61,208 nucleotides of DNA from Rhodospirillum sp. GTDB taxonomy: Bacteria > Pseudomonadota > Alphaproteobacteria > Rhodospirillales > Rhodospirillaceae. Positions within the stretch are counted from its first letter, which is position 1, and each line of letters starts with the position of its first letter. Location of the stretch: positions 1 through 61,208 of the forward strand of contig JAIOYK010000032.1 of the NCBI GenBank assembly GCA_021741145.1, given 5' to 3'. Of the stretch, positions 1 through 7,359 are shown one piece after another. The notes below the pieces were generated by a model. That model did no database searches, was not told the DNA's origin, and worked only from the letters and a program-made list of their open reading frames with translations. The translations under genes were made by a program, and so were the position numbers.

Positions 1-136
1 GTGGCATCGCCACAAAATACCTGACCAGCTATCTGAAGTGGTTCCATCTCGTCGCTCTCAGCGCCAATCCAACCCCACGGCGATGCATCGCGGCTGCCAT
101 GGGCGCGTGATACACCTACGAAACGCGAATTGAGCC
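1..136 (+). mobile_element. Insertion sequence, 3' end (partial)
   Basis: The window opens inside an insertion sequence. It contains the end of a transposase gene followed by a short non-coding tail finishing in TGAGCC directly before CTAGG. The other end of the window carries a related element in the opposite orientation whose end reads AGAGCC when turned round. I place the element boundary near 134-136 by this comparison; that is inference. The family cannot be fixed from the fragment, although ends next to TAG/TTA targets would suit an IS5-like group. Confidence 0.6.
3..110 (+). CDS. Transposase, C-terminal fragment
   Basis: An open frame running in from the left edge ends with TGA at 108-110. 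Its last 35 residues include SYLKWFHLVAL, NPTPRRC and end AAMGA. The same pattern, with clear differences, is encoded on the minus strand at the right edge (SYLKWFHLIAL, NPTPRYC, RAAMGA), so the two copies are related but not identical. The shared C-terminus next to similar element ends supports a transposase. The 5' part lies outside the window and the family is not identified. Confidence 0.6.
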   Translation, partial: GIATKYLTSYLKWFHLVALSANPTPRRCIAAAMGA

Positions 137-365
137 TAGGAAAAAGGGCATAAGCATGGGCGGATCCTCCCGAGAATGACGGAAGCGTCATTTTGCCTCG
201 CCCTGGAACCTCCGGTAAAGCGCCGCCATATGACATGAGGGGCGAGAGGGGGACGCCCCGATGGATTACCCCGGTCGGCGGAGGGCTTTCCTTGGATTCC
301 CAGGAGCCGTATCCTCGGGGTGCCGTCCGGTGGCCGATCCGGAGAAATGGAGACGTTCAACACCG
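137..365. other. Intergenic region after the insertion sequence
   Basis: I see no convincing gene here. A perfect 7-bp stem (AATGACG, loop GAAG, CGTCATT, 175-192) followed by TTG could be the terminator of a gene interrupted by the insertion sequence. The 3' part leads into the next gene. Confidence 0.4.
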
Positions 366-1607
366 ATGCGCTTGCCCATCACCATGCGCGCTCATCCATT
401 CAAACCAGCCCCGGGGGTGGTCGCCCTGGCGTTGGCCCTTGGCCTCTGTCCAACCCTTGTTCAGGCCCAACCCTTGCCTGAAAGCTCCCTTGAGGGTGCC
501 ATCGGTGAATGCATTGGCAAGGAGGGGGCCACTGGCGACGCCGTGGGTGACATTACCATCGATTTGAAGACGGGCCGGGTGGTTTACCGCTGCGACAGCG
601 ATCCCAAGGGCAAAGAAAAGGTCCTGAAGTCCGGGGACGGAGACACAGGCGCCGAAGGCGAATCCGGCCGGGCGAAGGCCCAGGCTGGAGGAGCTGGCGA
701 AACGTCAAGCGCCGGGACCCCGGGCGCCGAGGCCAAGGGATCCGCCCCGGCCCAGGCTGGAGGGGCCGTCAAACCGGCGGCGAGCGCCTCCGGTTCCAAG
801 GATCCGGGTTCGAAGCAACCTGCCGTTGACGTTCCCGCCGCCGACCATGGGGCCGCCGCGGCTTATGTCAACACTCCTCGGGGGCCGGCTCCGGAGCGGC
901 CCCAGGATTGCGTGGGCGCTCACCCCTATTACTTGACCTTCCCCGTCTGTGTCATGGCGCGCAAAATGGGGTTGTTGGGCGATCAAACCGAGGCCGAGGC
1001 CGCCGCGATGACCGAGGGCGCGCCCGCCACGGGAACTCCCACCGGCGAAGAGGGCGCCGCCCCTGGGGCCGTCGACCCGGCGGCCATCCCCGCGTCCGTC
1101 AAGCGGACTATCGGTCCCTTGCCCGATGACGCCGCGGAAGCCGCGGTCCGCGCCTCGGAGAAGGTCAATGCGTCCCTGGCGGCGACCTCCACCGGGGAAG
1201 GGGAGGGGACAGGTGGAGGACCCATGGGCAGTGTTTCGGGCGGTCGGGAGGACGCCGATTGGGCCACCATTGCCTTCTGGATCGGGACGGGGCTTGTGGG
1301 GCTTCTCGTGGGAGCGGTCGTTGTGATTGGCCTTTTGGTTTTCCTGAAGCGTTCGCGAATGAAGCACATGGGGGAGCCGGAAGATCCCTATCTGGCCTAT
1401 TTCGATGATCCCGAGGATCTGATCCCGGCGGAGGAAGACGACGACCTGGGCGAGGATGATGGCAAGGGCTTGTTTGGTGGGCAGGATGACGAGGGGGATC
1501 CCCTGGGAGCGTTTGACGAGGGCCCCATGGATGGTTCCGTGGAAAGACAGAAGAAGAGGAAGGAAAACAACGGAACAGTGGACGGAGGCCGTGCGTTTAC
1601 CGCATAG
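366..1607 (+). CDS. Single-pass membrane protein of unknown function
   Basis: Predicted 413 residues. I chose ATG 366 because GGAGA lies 12 bases upstream and the translation then begins with a signal peptide (residues 1-34, cut after LVQA); a longer frame from 261 would bury it. A small conserved-looking segment follows (ECIGKEG, DITIDLKTGRVVYRC), then a long Ala/Gly/Pro/Glu linker, a second short block with two cysteines (PQDCVGAHPYYLTFPVC, about 180-200) and one strong transmembrane helix near residues 300-325. The end is very acidic (EEDDDLGEDDGKG). So the protein seems to have a periplasmic part, one membrane anchor and an acidic cytoplasmic tail. No family was recognised. It precedes a sensor kinase by a few bases and may be its partner, which is inference. 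Confidence 0.7.
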   Translation: MRLPITMRAHPFKPAPGVVALALALGLCPTLVQAQPLPESSLEGAIGECIGKEGATGDAVGDITIDLKTGRVVYRCDSDPKGKEKVLKSGDGDTGAEGESGRAKAQAGGAGETSSAGTPGAEAKGSAPAQAGGAVKPAASASGSKDPGSKQPAVDVPAADHGAAAAYVNTPRGPAPERPQDCVGAHPYYLTFPVCVMARKMGLLGDQTEAEAAAMTEGAPATGTPTGEEGAAPGAVDPAAIPASVKRTIGPLPDDAAEAAVRASEKVNASLAATSTGEGEGTGGGPMGSVSGGREDADWATIAFWIGTGLVGLLVGAVVVIGLLVFLKRSRMKHMGEPEDPYLAYFDDPEDLIPAEEDDDLGEDDGKGLFGGQDDEGDPLGAFDEGPMDGSVERQKKRKENNGTVDGGRAFTA

Positions 1608-1678
1608 TCTCCCTTGTGTTCTATCCAAAGGGCCATATTTGGGCGCGTTGTTTCTTCTTTGTCACAGAGGACTCTCCT

Positions 1679-3481
1679 TTGAACAGACCATTTTCCGATC
1701 AGGAGCAGCCTATTGGTGACTCCGCGTCGGAGGAGCGACAGGACGGAAAAGCCAGGAGTCGCGAGCCTTCTTTTGGGTCGCCAAGGGGAGTTTGGGTCCG
1801 GATCCGTCCCTTGGTCGTTGGAAGCGTCGTTGGGCTTCTTTGCTTGTCCGTCATCTTGGTGGTCGCCCGATCCGAACATGTCCAATCTCTGCGGGAGGAG
1901 CGGACGGAAATCCTGCGCGACCTCGCCCTTCTGCGCGCGGGCTTGGAACGGGAGATTACAATCGCCTCCAGCCTTGGATCCGTTCTCATGGCCGATGTGG
2001 CCATAACGGGCCATATGGACAGCAAACGGTTCGATCTGTTGTCCCGGGAAATCCTCGCCGGATCACGGGTTCTGCGCCATGTGGGATTGTCCGAGGGGAT
2101 GGTTGTGCGCTGGGTCTCGCCCCTGGCCGGCAATGAATCGGCCATAGGCTTGAACTACCGGGATGTTCCCGCTCAGCTTAAGGGAGTCTTGAAGGCCATC
2201 GATATCCGTTCGACGGTCTTGGCGGGTCCCCTGACCTTGGCTCAGGGGACCCAGGCTCTGGTCGTGCGGCGTCCCATTTTCCTGTCGCCACCAAACCGGA
2301 TGCCTCGGTCCGGACCGTTCTGGGGGATACTCAGCCTTGTCCTGCGCACCGACACCCTGTTCCGCGGGGCGGGTCTGCTGGAACCGGATCTGCCCATGAT
2401 GGTGGCCCTGCGCCACGCTGGATCGACCGATCCAAAGGCCGTTTTCCTGGGGTCGGCCGATCTGTTCGCGGACCCCGAGGCGGTGATCCTACCTGTCAGT
2501 TTGCCCGAAGGGCAATGGGATTTGGTCGGGCGACCCAAGGGGGGATGGGGGAAACGCGACGGGAGCGGTCCGGAGCCCCTGGTGTTCTTTGGAACTCTCC
2601 TGGCCCTGATCGCCGGAGCGGCGGCCTTTGGCGGGGTGACTTGGCTGGACCGAAAGCGAGAGGCGGAACGGGCCATGCGGGACGCCAAGATTCGAGCCGA
2701 ACAGGTACTGGACGAACTGACCAAGGCTCGGGCCGAGTTAGCCCAGGCCGAACGCCTGTCCAGCCTGGGCGCCCTGGTGGAGAGCGTAACCCACGAGGTG
2801 AGCAATCCCCTGGGCGCCAGCCTGACCGCGGCCACCTTCCTGGAGGAAGCCACCCAGGATTTGGAAAAGCGCTTCCATGGCAATACCTTGCGCCGACAGG
2901 ATATGGAAGAGTTCCTGGGCAATGCCCGGCGGGTTTCGGACGTCACCGCCCGCAACCTTACCCGCGCGGCCCAATTGATTGAAAGCTTCAAGCAGGTGGC
3001 CGTCGATCAGGCCTCCGACGCTCGCCGGTCCCTGGACTTGCGGTCCTGGTTGGAGGATGTGCGGGTCAGCCTGACCCCCCGCCTGAATCGGACCCACCAT
3101 GTCCTGGAGGTTCATTGTCCCGATGGTGTGATCATGGATACCCGCCCAGGGGCCCTCTTCCAGGTGATCACGCTTTTGGTCATCGGTGCCTTGGATACAG
3201 TGGGTGAATCCAAGGCGCGAATGGTTCTGCGCCTGTCGGTTACGGTGGAGACGGGCAATAAAGTGGCCTTGGTCTTTCAGGACGAAAGCCTGCCCCTCGC
3301 TCCCGAGGACATGGCGGTCCTGACCGAGGGAGGGGTCTTGGTCGGCGGAGGCGCGCATCGGGGATTCGTGTCCTGTCGGAGTCTTGTAACCGGACCCTTG
3401 ATGGGCTCACTGTCCGGTCGCTCGGGAACGGATCGGGGAAACACCCTCGTTATCCGTCTACCCAGGGTCCTACCCGTCTGA
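1679..3481 (+). CDS. CHASE-like sensor histidine kinase with degenerate ATPase part
   Basis: About 600 residues from a TTG start at 1679, which has AGAGG 8 bases upstream; GTG 1616 is the alternative. Transmembrane helices lie near residues 43-65 and 300-323 and enclose a sensor region of about 235 residues that resembles CHASE domains. A coiled coil leads to a dimerisation/phosphoacceptor segment, SVTHEVSNPLGA, with His at about 372. The expected N box is poor: the matching stretch reads TLLVIGALDTV, with no Asn, and the later glycine boxes (VLVGGGAHRGFV) are weak. The protein may therefore be an inactive kinase or a phosphatase/scaffold. It follows the membrane protein at 366-1607 and no response regulator lies next to it. 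Confidence 0.75.
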   Translation: MNRPFSDQEQPIGDSASEERQDGKARSREPSFGSPRGVWVRIRPLVVGSVVGLLCLSVILVVARSEHVQSLREERTEILRDLALLRAGLEREITIASSLGSVLMADVAITGHMDSKRFDLLSREILAGSRVLRHVGLSEGMVVRWVSPLAGNESAIGLNYRDVPAQLKGVLKAIDIRSTVLAGPLTLAQGTQALVVRRPIFLSPPNRMPRSGPFWGILSLVLRTDTLFRGAGLLEPDLPMMVALRHAGSTDPKAVFLGSADLFADPEAVILPVSLPEGQWDLVGRPKGGWGKRDGSGPEPLVFFGTLLALIAGAAAFGGVTWLDRKREAERAMRDAKIRAEQVLDELTKARAELAQAERLSSLGALVESVTHEVSNPLGASLTAATFLEEATQDLEKRFHGNTLRRQDMEEFLGNARRVSDVTARNLTRAAQLIESFKQVAVDQASDARRSLDLRSWLEDVRVSLTPRLNRTHHVLEVHCPDGVIMDTRPGALFQVITLLVIGALDTVGESKARMVLRLSVTVETGNKVALVFQDESLPLAPEDMAVLTEGGVLVGGGAHRGFVSCRSLVTGPLMGSLSGRSGTDRGNTLVIRLPRVLPV

Positions 3482-3604
3482 GGGCGGATGACGGCCTCAT
3501 CCCGAAAAAAATTGCATCCGGACAGGGGGCCGTGTAACCAAATCCTCCGATCCACGGGTCCGGAGCCGATCTTATTTCAAACCACCTTCCTTGGGAGAGG
3601 AGCC

Positions 3605-4663
3605 ATGAGCGATTTGGTGAACGTCGCCATCCTGGGCGCGAGCGGATATACGGGGGCCGAACTGGTGCGCCTGCTGTCCCGTCATCCGCGCGTGGCGCTT
3701 AAGGCTCTCACCGCCAACCGCAAGGCGGGCCAGACCTTCGCCTCGGTGTTCCCCCACCTGGGTGGTCTGGACCTGCCCGACTTGACGGCGATCGAGGACG
3801 TGGATTGGGCGGGGATCGACTTCGTCTTCTGCGCTCTTCCCCATGGCACCACCCAGCAGATCATCAAGGACCTGTTGGAAGGCCCCCATGGCGCGCGCCT
3901 GAAGGTCGCCGACTTGTCCGCGGACTTCCGGCTGTCCGATCCGGAGGAATACGCCCGCTGGTACGGCCATGCCCATGTCGCGGTGGACCTGCAGAAGGAC
4001 GCGGTCTACGGGCTGGTGGAAATCAACCGCGCGGCCATCGCCAAGGCCCGGTTGGTGGCCGTGCCCGGGTGCTATCCCACCAGCGCCCAATTGCCCTTGG
4101 TACCCCTGTTGCGGGATGGCCTGATCGATCCGGGGATGATCATTATCGATGCTAAGTCCGGCGCCTCTGGCGCCGGGCGGGATCCCAAGGAAGGCTCCCT
4201 GCACTGCGAGGTGTCCGAGGGCATTCACGCCTATGGGATCGGCGGCCACCGCCATGGGCCGGAGATTGACCAAGGCCTGTCCCTGGCCGCCAGGATGCCG
4301 GTCGTCTCCAGCTTCACGCCCCATCTGGTGCCCGCGAACCGGGGTATCCTGTCGACCATCTACGTCCGTCCGGTGGCGGGCAAGGGGATCGCCGATCTGC
4401 GCGCTAGCCTGGAAGCCGCCTATGCCCCGGAAGCCTTCGTCCGGGTCGTCCCCGAGGGTTCCGTACCCCATACCCGCCATGTGCGGGGCTCCAACTATGT
4501 GCTGATCGGCGTCCATGCCGACCGGGCGCCGGAGCGGGTGATCCTTACCTGCGTGGAGGATAACCTGGTCAAGGGGGCCTCCGGCCAGGCCGTGCAGAAT
4601 ATGAACGTCATGCTCGGCTTCCCCGAGACCCAGGGGCTGGAGCAGCAACCCCTGTTCCCCTAA
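3605..4663 (+). CDS. argC: N-acetyl-gamma-glutamyl-phosphate reductase
   Basis: Third enzyme of arginine biosynthesis: it reduces N-acetyl-glutamyl phosphate to the semialdehyde with NADPH in the cytoplasm. The 352-residue length fits the ArgC family. ATG 3605 is preceded by GGAGAGGAG at 3594-3602, better than upstream ATG 3488. The N-terminus has the NADP-binding pattern ILGASGYTGAELVRLL. The catalytic cysteine is in VPGCYPTSAQL, and GGHRHGPEI and PHLVPANRGI are typical of the family. The gene is followed by a hairpin at 4672-4697. Confidence 0.96.
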   Translation: MSDLVNVAILGASGYTGAELVRLLSRHPRVALKALTANRKAGQTFASVFPHLGGLDLPDLTAIEDVDWAGIDFVFCALPHGTTQQIIKDLLEGPHGARLKVADLSADFRLSDPEEYARWYGHAHVAVDLQKDAVYGLVEINRAAIAKARLVAVPGCYPTSAQLPLVPLLRDGLIDPGMIIIDAKSGASGAGRDPKEGSLHCEVSEGIHAYGIGGHRHGPEIDQGLSLAARMPVVSSFTPHLVPANRGILSTIYVRPVAGKGIADLRASLEAAYAPEAFVRVVPEGSVPHTRHVRGSNYVLIGVHADRAPERVILTCVEDNLVKGASGQAVQNMNVMLGFPETQGLEQQPLFP

Positions 4664-4671
4664 ATATGCGA

Positions 4672-4705
4672 GGCGGCCTTTTGGATGAAGGGCCGCCGTT
4701 TCGCA
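4672..4705 (+). terminator. Hairpin after argC
   Basis: Perfect 7-bp stem GGCGGCC / GGCCGCC (4672-4678 and 4691-4697) with a 12-base loop, followed by GTTTCGCATTG. The U-rich part is weak, so it may be a partial terminator between argC and the next gene. Confidence 0.45.
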
Positions 4706-4743
4706 TTGTTCCGGCCCAATTTCATATCCGGGGAGATGACGTC

Positions 4744-5301
4744 ATGTCCGGTATCCCATATCCCGCCGCTCCAAATCGCGGTCCCATTATCCTGCCTTTC
4801 AAGGGGGTTCTGCCGCGTATCGCCGCGGATGCCTTCATCGCGCCGGGCGCGGTGGTCATCGGCGACGTGGAGATCGGATCGGGCACCTCTGTCTGGTTTG
4901 GTTGTGTCATCCGGGGCGATGTCCACGAGATCCGCATTGGGGAACGCACGAATATCCAGGATGGAACCGTGGTCCATGTGACCGGTGGAAAGTTCGGCAC
5001 GTATATCGGTGATGGCATCACCATCGGGCATAAGGCCCTGCTGCACGCTTGCACGCTGGACAACAATAGCTTTATCGGCATGGGCGCCACGGTCATGGAT
5101 GGGGCGACGGTCCAGGAATGGGGCATGGTCGCCGCCGGGGCCCTGGTCACGCCGGGAAAAGTGGTCACCGGTAAGACCCTCTGGGCGGGCAGTCCGGCCA
5201 AATACATGCGGGACCTCAGCCAAGCGGATATGGAGTTTTTTCCCGTCTCCGCGGCGAATTACGCCAAGCTGGGCGCCACCTATAAGGCCGACTTGGCTTA
5301 G
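4744..5301 (+). CDS. Gamma-carbonic-anhydrase-like hexapeptide protein
   Basis: Predicted 185 residues folding as a left-handed parallel beta helix. Repeated hexapeptide turns are visible (AVVIGDVEIGSGTSVWFGCVIRGD, IGERTNIQDGTVVHV, IGDGITIGHKALLHAC, FIGMGATVMDGA). His residues in VVHV, TIGHKALLHAC sit where gamma-class enzymes bind zinc, and the R and D in CVIRGD and the Q in NIQDG match the family. Homologues are often named Yrd/PaaY-like or gamma carbonic anhydrase; activity cannot be claimed from sequence. ATG 4744 was chosen for the GGGGAG at 4730-4735 and the family N-terminus. Confidence 0.88.
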   Translation: MSGIPYPAAPNRGPIILPFKGVLPRIAADAFIAPGAVVIGDVEIGSGTSVWFGCVIRGDVHEIRIGERTNIQDGTVVHVTGGKFGTYIGDGITIGHKALLHACTLDNNSFIGMGATVMDGATVQEWGMVAAGALVTPGKVVTGKTLWAGSPAKYMRDLSQADMEFFPVSAANYAKLGATYKADLA

Positions 5302-5417
5302 CTTGGGTGTGCTCTCCATGACGCGGATCCTCGCCCTTTCTGGCCGTCTTGAGGGCTTCGCGACGGAGACTGACCGGTTCGCGGAAGAAGACGGTCGATA
5401 GGACGCGACCCGGGCTT

Positions 5418-6608
5418 TTAGTCCGGATGTTCAATGGCGATGGCGGTCGCTTCTCCGCCGCCGATGCAGAGGCTGACCACGCCCCGTCTGGCGCCTCGGG
5501 CGATCAGGGCGTGGAGAAGGGTGACAATGAGACGGGCGCCCGTGGCGCCGATGGGATGGCCAAGGGCGCAGGCGCCTCCGTTCACGTTCAAGCGATCCTC
5601 GGGAATGGGGAGGTCCCGGGCGGCGGCCATGGCGACCACCGCGAAGGCCTCGTTGACTTCGAATAAATCCACGTCGTCGACGGACCAGTTCACATTTTTC
5701 AAGAGCTTGCGCATGGCCGGGATGGGCGCGGTGGTGAACCAGGCGGGATCCTGGGAATGGGTGGCGTGGCCCCGTATTACCGCCAGGATGGGCAGACCTT
5801 CGGCCTTGGCGATGGACTGGCGGGTCAACACCAGGGCCGCGGCTCCATCGGCGTTGGCCGATGAGCTCGCCGCGGTGATCGTCCCATCGGGGCGAAAGGC
5901 GGGCTTGAGGCCCGGTATTCTGTCCGCGGACAGGCGCATGGGGATCTCGTCCCGCTCGACGATCACTGGGCTTCCCTTGGCGGGCACCGAGAGAGGGGTG
6001 ATTTCCGAAGAAAAAGCGCCGCTTTCCACGGCGACGCGGGCGCGGGTCAGGGTGGCCATGGCATAGTGGTCCTGGGCCTCCCGATCGAACTGGTAGGCCG
6101 CCGCCGTGGCCTCGCCGAAATCCCCCATGGGGCGTCCACCCTCGTAGGCGTCCTCCAGTCCATCCAGCATCATATGGTCGAACACCTGGCCATGACCCAC
6201 GCGGTATCCGTCCCGGGCTTGGGCCAGCAGGTAGGGGGCGTTTGTCATGGACTCCATTCCCCCGGCCAGGACCACCCGCGCGGACCCCGCCAGAATCAGG
6301 TCATGGGCGAGCATGGTGGCCTTCATGCCTGATCCGCAGACCTTGTTCACCGTGGTGGCGCCAACGCCGTCGGGCAATCCGGCCCCCCGCGCGGCCCGCC
6401 GGGCCGGAGCTTGACCCTGGCCAGCGGAGAGGACGCAGCCCATCAGCACCTCGTCCACGGCGTCGCCGGACAGACCCGACCGGTCAAGGGCCGCGGCGAT
6501 GGATCGGGCGCCCAACTCCCATGCGGGGAGGGGGGCGAGGGCGCCCCGGAAGCGGCCCAGGGGGGTGCGGGTGGCCGCGATGATAACCACGGGATCGCTT
6601 TGGGTCAT
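5418..6608 (-). CDS. Thiolase (acetyl-CoA C-acyltransferase)
   Basis: 396 residues, the usual thiolase length. It joins or splits acyl-CoA with acetyl-CoA; whether it serves beta-oxidation or polyhydroxybutyrate synthesis cannot be decided here. The acylated cysteine is Cys91 in NKVCGSGMKA. The C-terminal active-site patterns GGACALGHPIGATGAR (His near 352) and SLCIGGGEATA (Cys near 382) are intact. AAGGAAAAC precedes the ATG. It is divergent from a TetR gene, with palindromes between the two starts, so the TetR protein probably represses it. Confidence 0.93.
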   Translation of the reverse strand: MTQSDPVVIIAATRTPLGRFRGALAPLPAWELGARSIAAALDRSGLSGDAVDEVLMGCVLSAGQGQAPARRAARGAGLPDGVGATTVNKVCGSGMKATMLAHDLILAGSARVVLAGGMESMTNAPYLLAQARDGYRVGHGQVFDHMMLDGLEDAYEGGRPMGDFGEATAAAYQFDREAQDHYAMATLTRARVAVESGAFSSEITPLSVPAKGSPVIVERDEIPMRLSADRIPGLKPAFRPDGTITAASSSANADGAAALVLTRQSIAKAEGLPILAVIRGHATHSQDPAWFTTAPIPAMRKLLKNVNWSVDDVDLFEVNEAFAVVAMAAARDLPIPEDRLNVNGGACALGHPIGATGARLIVTLLHALIARGARRGVVSLCIGGGEATAIAIEHPD

Positions 6609-6653
6609 GCTGTTTTCCTTTCGTCCCCTCGGACCGAGCGTGGGGGGATTTCA

Positions 6654-6703
6654 TCATTGAATGATGATCATCATATAAATGCATGGTGGACATCGTTCAA
6701 TGA
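6654..6703. promoter_or_regulatory. Operator-like inverted repeats between thiolase and tetR
   Basis: TCATTGAATGATG (6654-6666) is repeated in inverted form as CATCGTTCAATGA (6691-6703), 12 of 13 bases matching, 24 bases apart. Overlapping the left arm is a perfect 14-bp palindrome, ATGATGATCATCAT (6661-6674). The stretch is AT-rich against a GC-rich background and lies between two divergent starts, which is the expected place for TetR binding. The assignment to this TetR protein is inference. Confidence 0.65.
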
Positions 6704-6754
6704 AAATATGATAAGCAACATTCCATGGATCTTGAGCCGGGAAAGGACGCGGTG

Positions 6755-7327
6755 ATGCGCTACGATGACGCCCATAAGGAGGCGACGCGCGAACGGATCG
6801 TCGTGGCGGCCGGGGCGCGCTTTCGGCGGGACGGGATCGCGGGGACGGGCCTGGCGCGGTTGATGGCCGACGCTGGGCTAACCCACGGCGGTTTTTATGC
6901 CCACTTCACATCGAAGGAAGATCTGGTTCGGGAGAGTCTGTCCTGGGTCCTGGATCGGACCCGCGCCGAGCTTGCGGAAGGGGCCGGAAGGAAAGGGCTG
7001 GAGGCGATTATCCGGTCCTATCTCTCCCCCGTGCACAGGGACCACCCGGATGCCGGATGCGCCCTTGCCAACCTCGCCGCGGAAGTCGCCCGCCATCCCG
7101 AGGACACCAGGGGTGTTCTGGCGGAAAAGGCGGAGGCATTGAAGGGATTGATCGCCGATCACCTCCCCGAGGCCTGGACGGAGGAGAAGAAAACCGCCCG
7201 GGCTCGGGCGATTCTCTCCCTGATGATGGGGGCCTTGCAGCTTTCCCGGCTGGCCGACAGCCCGGAGGTGTCGCTGGCCCATTTGGCCGATGCCGCGGCC
7301 GCCGCGCGTCTTTTGGCGGAACCCTGA
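6755..7327 (+). CDS. TetR/AcrR-family transcriptional regulator
   Basis: Predicted 190 residues from ATG 6755, which has AAAGGA 8 bases upstream; ATG 6725 lacks a ribosome site. The N-terminal helix-turn-helix reads ERIVVAAGARFRRDG, LARLMADAGLTHGGFYAHFTSKEDLV, the classical TetR pattern. The C-terminal region is helical, as expected for a ligand and dimer domain, and contains two cysteine-free helices rich in Ala/Leu. The divergent neighbour is a thiolase, so the inducer could be an acyl-CoA or a related acid (inference). Confidence 0.9.
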   Translation: MRYDDAHKEATRERIVVAAGARFRRDGIAGTGLARLMADAGLTHGGFYAHFTSKEDLVRESLSWVLDRTRAELAEGAGRKGLEAIIRSYLSPVHRDHPDAGCALANLAAEVARHPEDTRGVLAEKAEALKGLIADHLPEAWTEEKKTARARAILSLMMGALQLSRLADSPEVSLAHLADAAAAARLLAEP

Positions 7328-7330
7328 AGG

Positions 7331-7359
7331 AGGGCGAGGTGGTAGGTCCCCCTCGCCCT
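7331..7359. terminator. Hairpin between convergent tetR and aminotransferase
   Basis: AGGGCGAGG (7331-7339) pairs perfectly with CCTCGCCCT (7351-7359). It lies just after the tetR stop and overlaps the stop of the convergent aminotransferase. There is no U-run, so its role as a two-way terminator is tentative. Confidence 0.4.

Noticed and set aside
3572-4648. 358-residue minus-strand open frame opposite argC
   Set aside because: It is His/Gly/Gln-rich with no domain pattern. It arises from GC-rich codon bias of the real argC gene.
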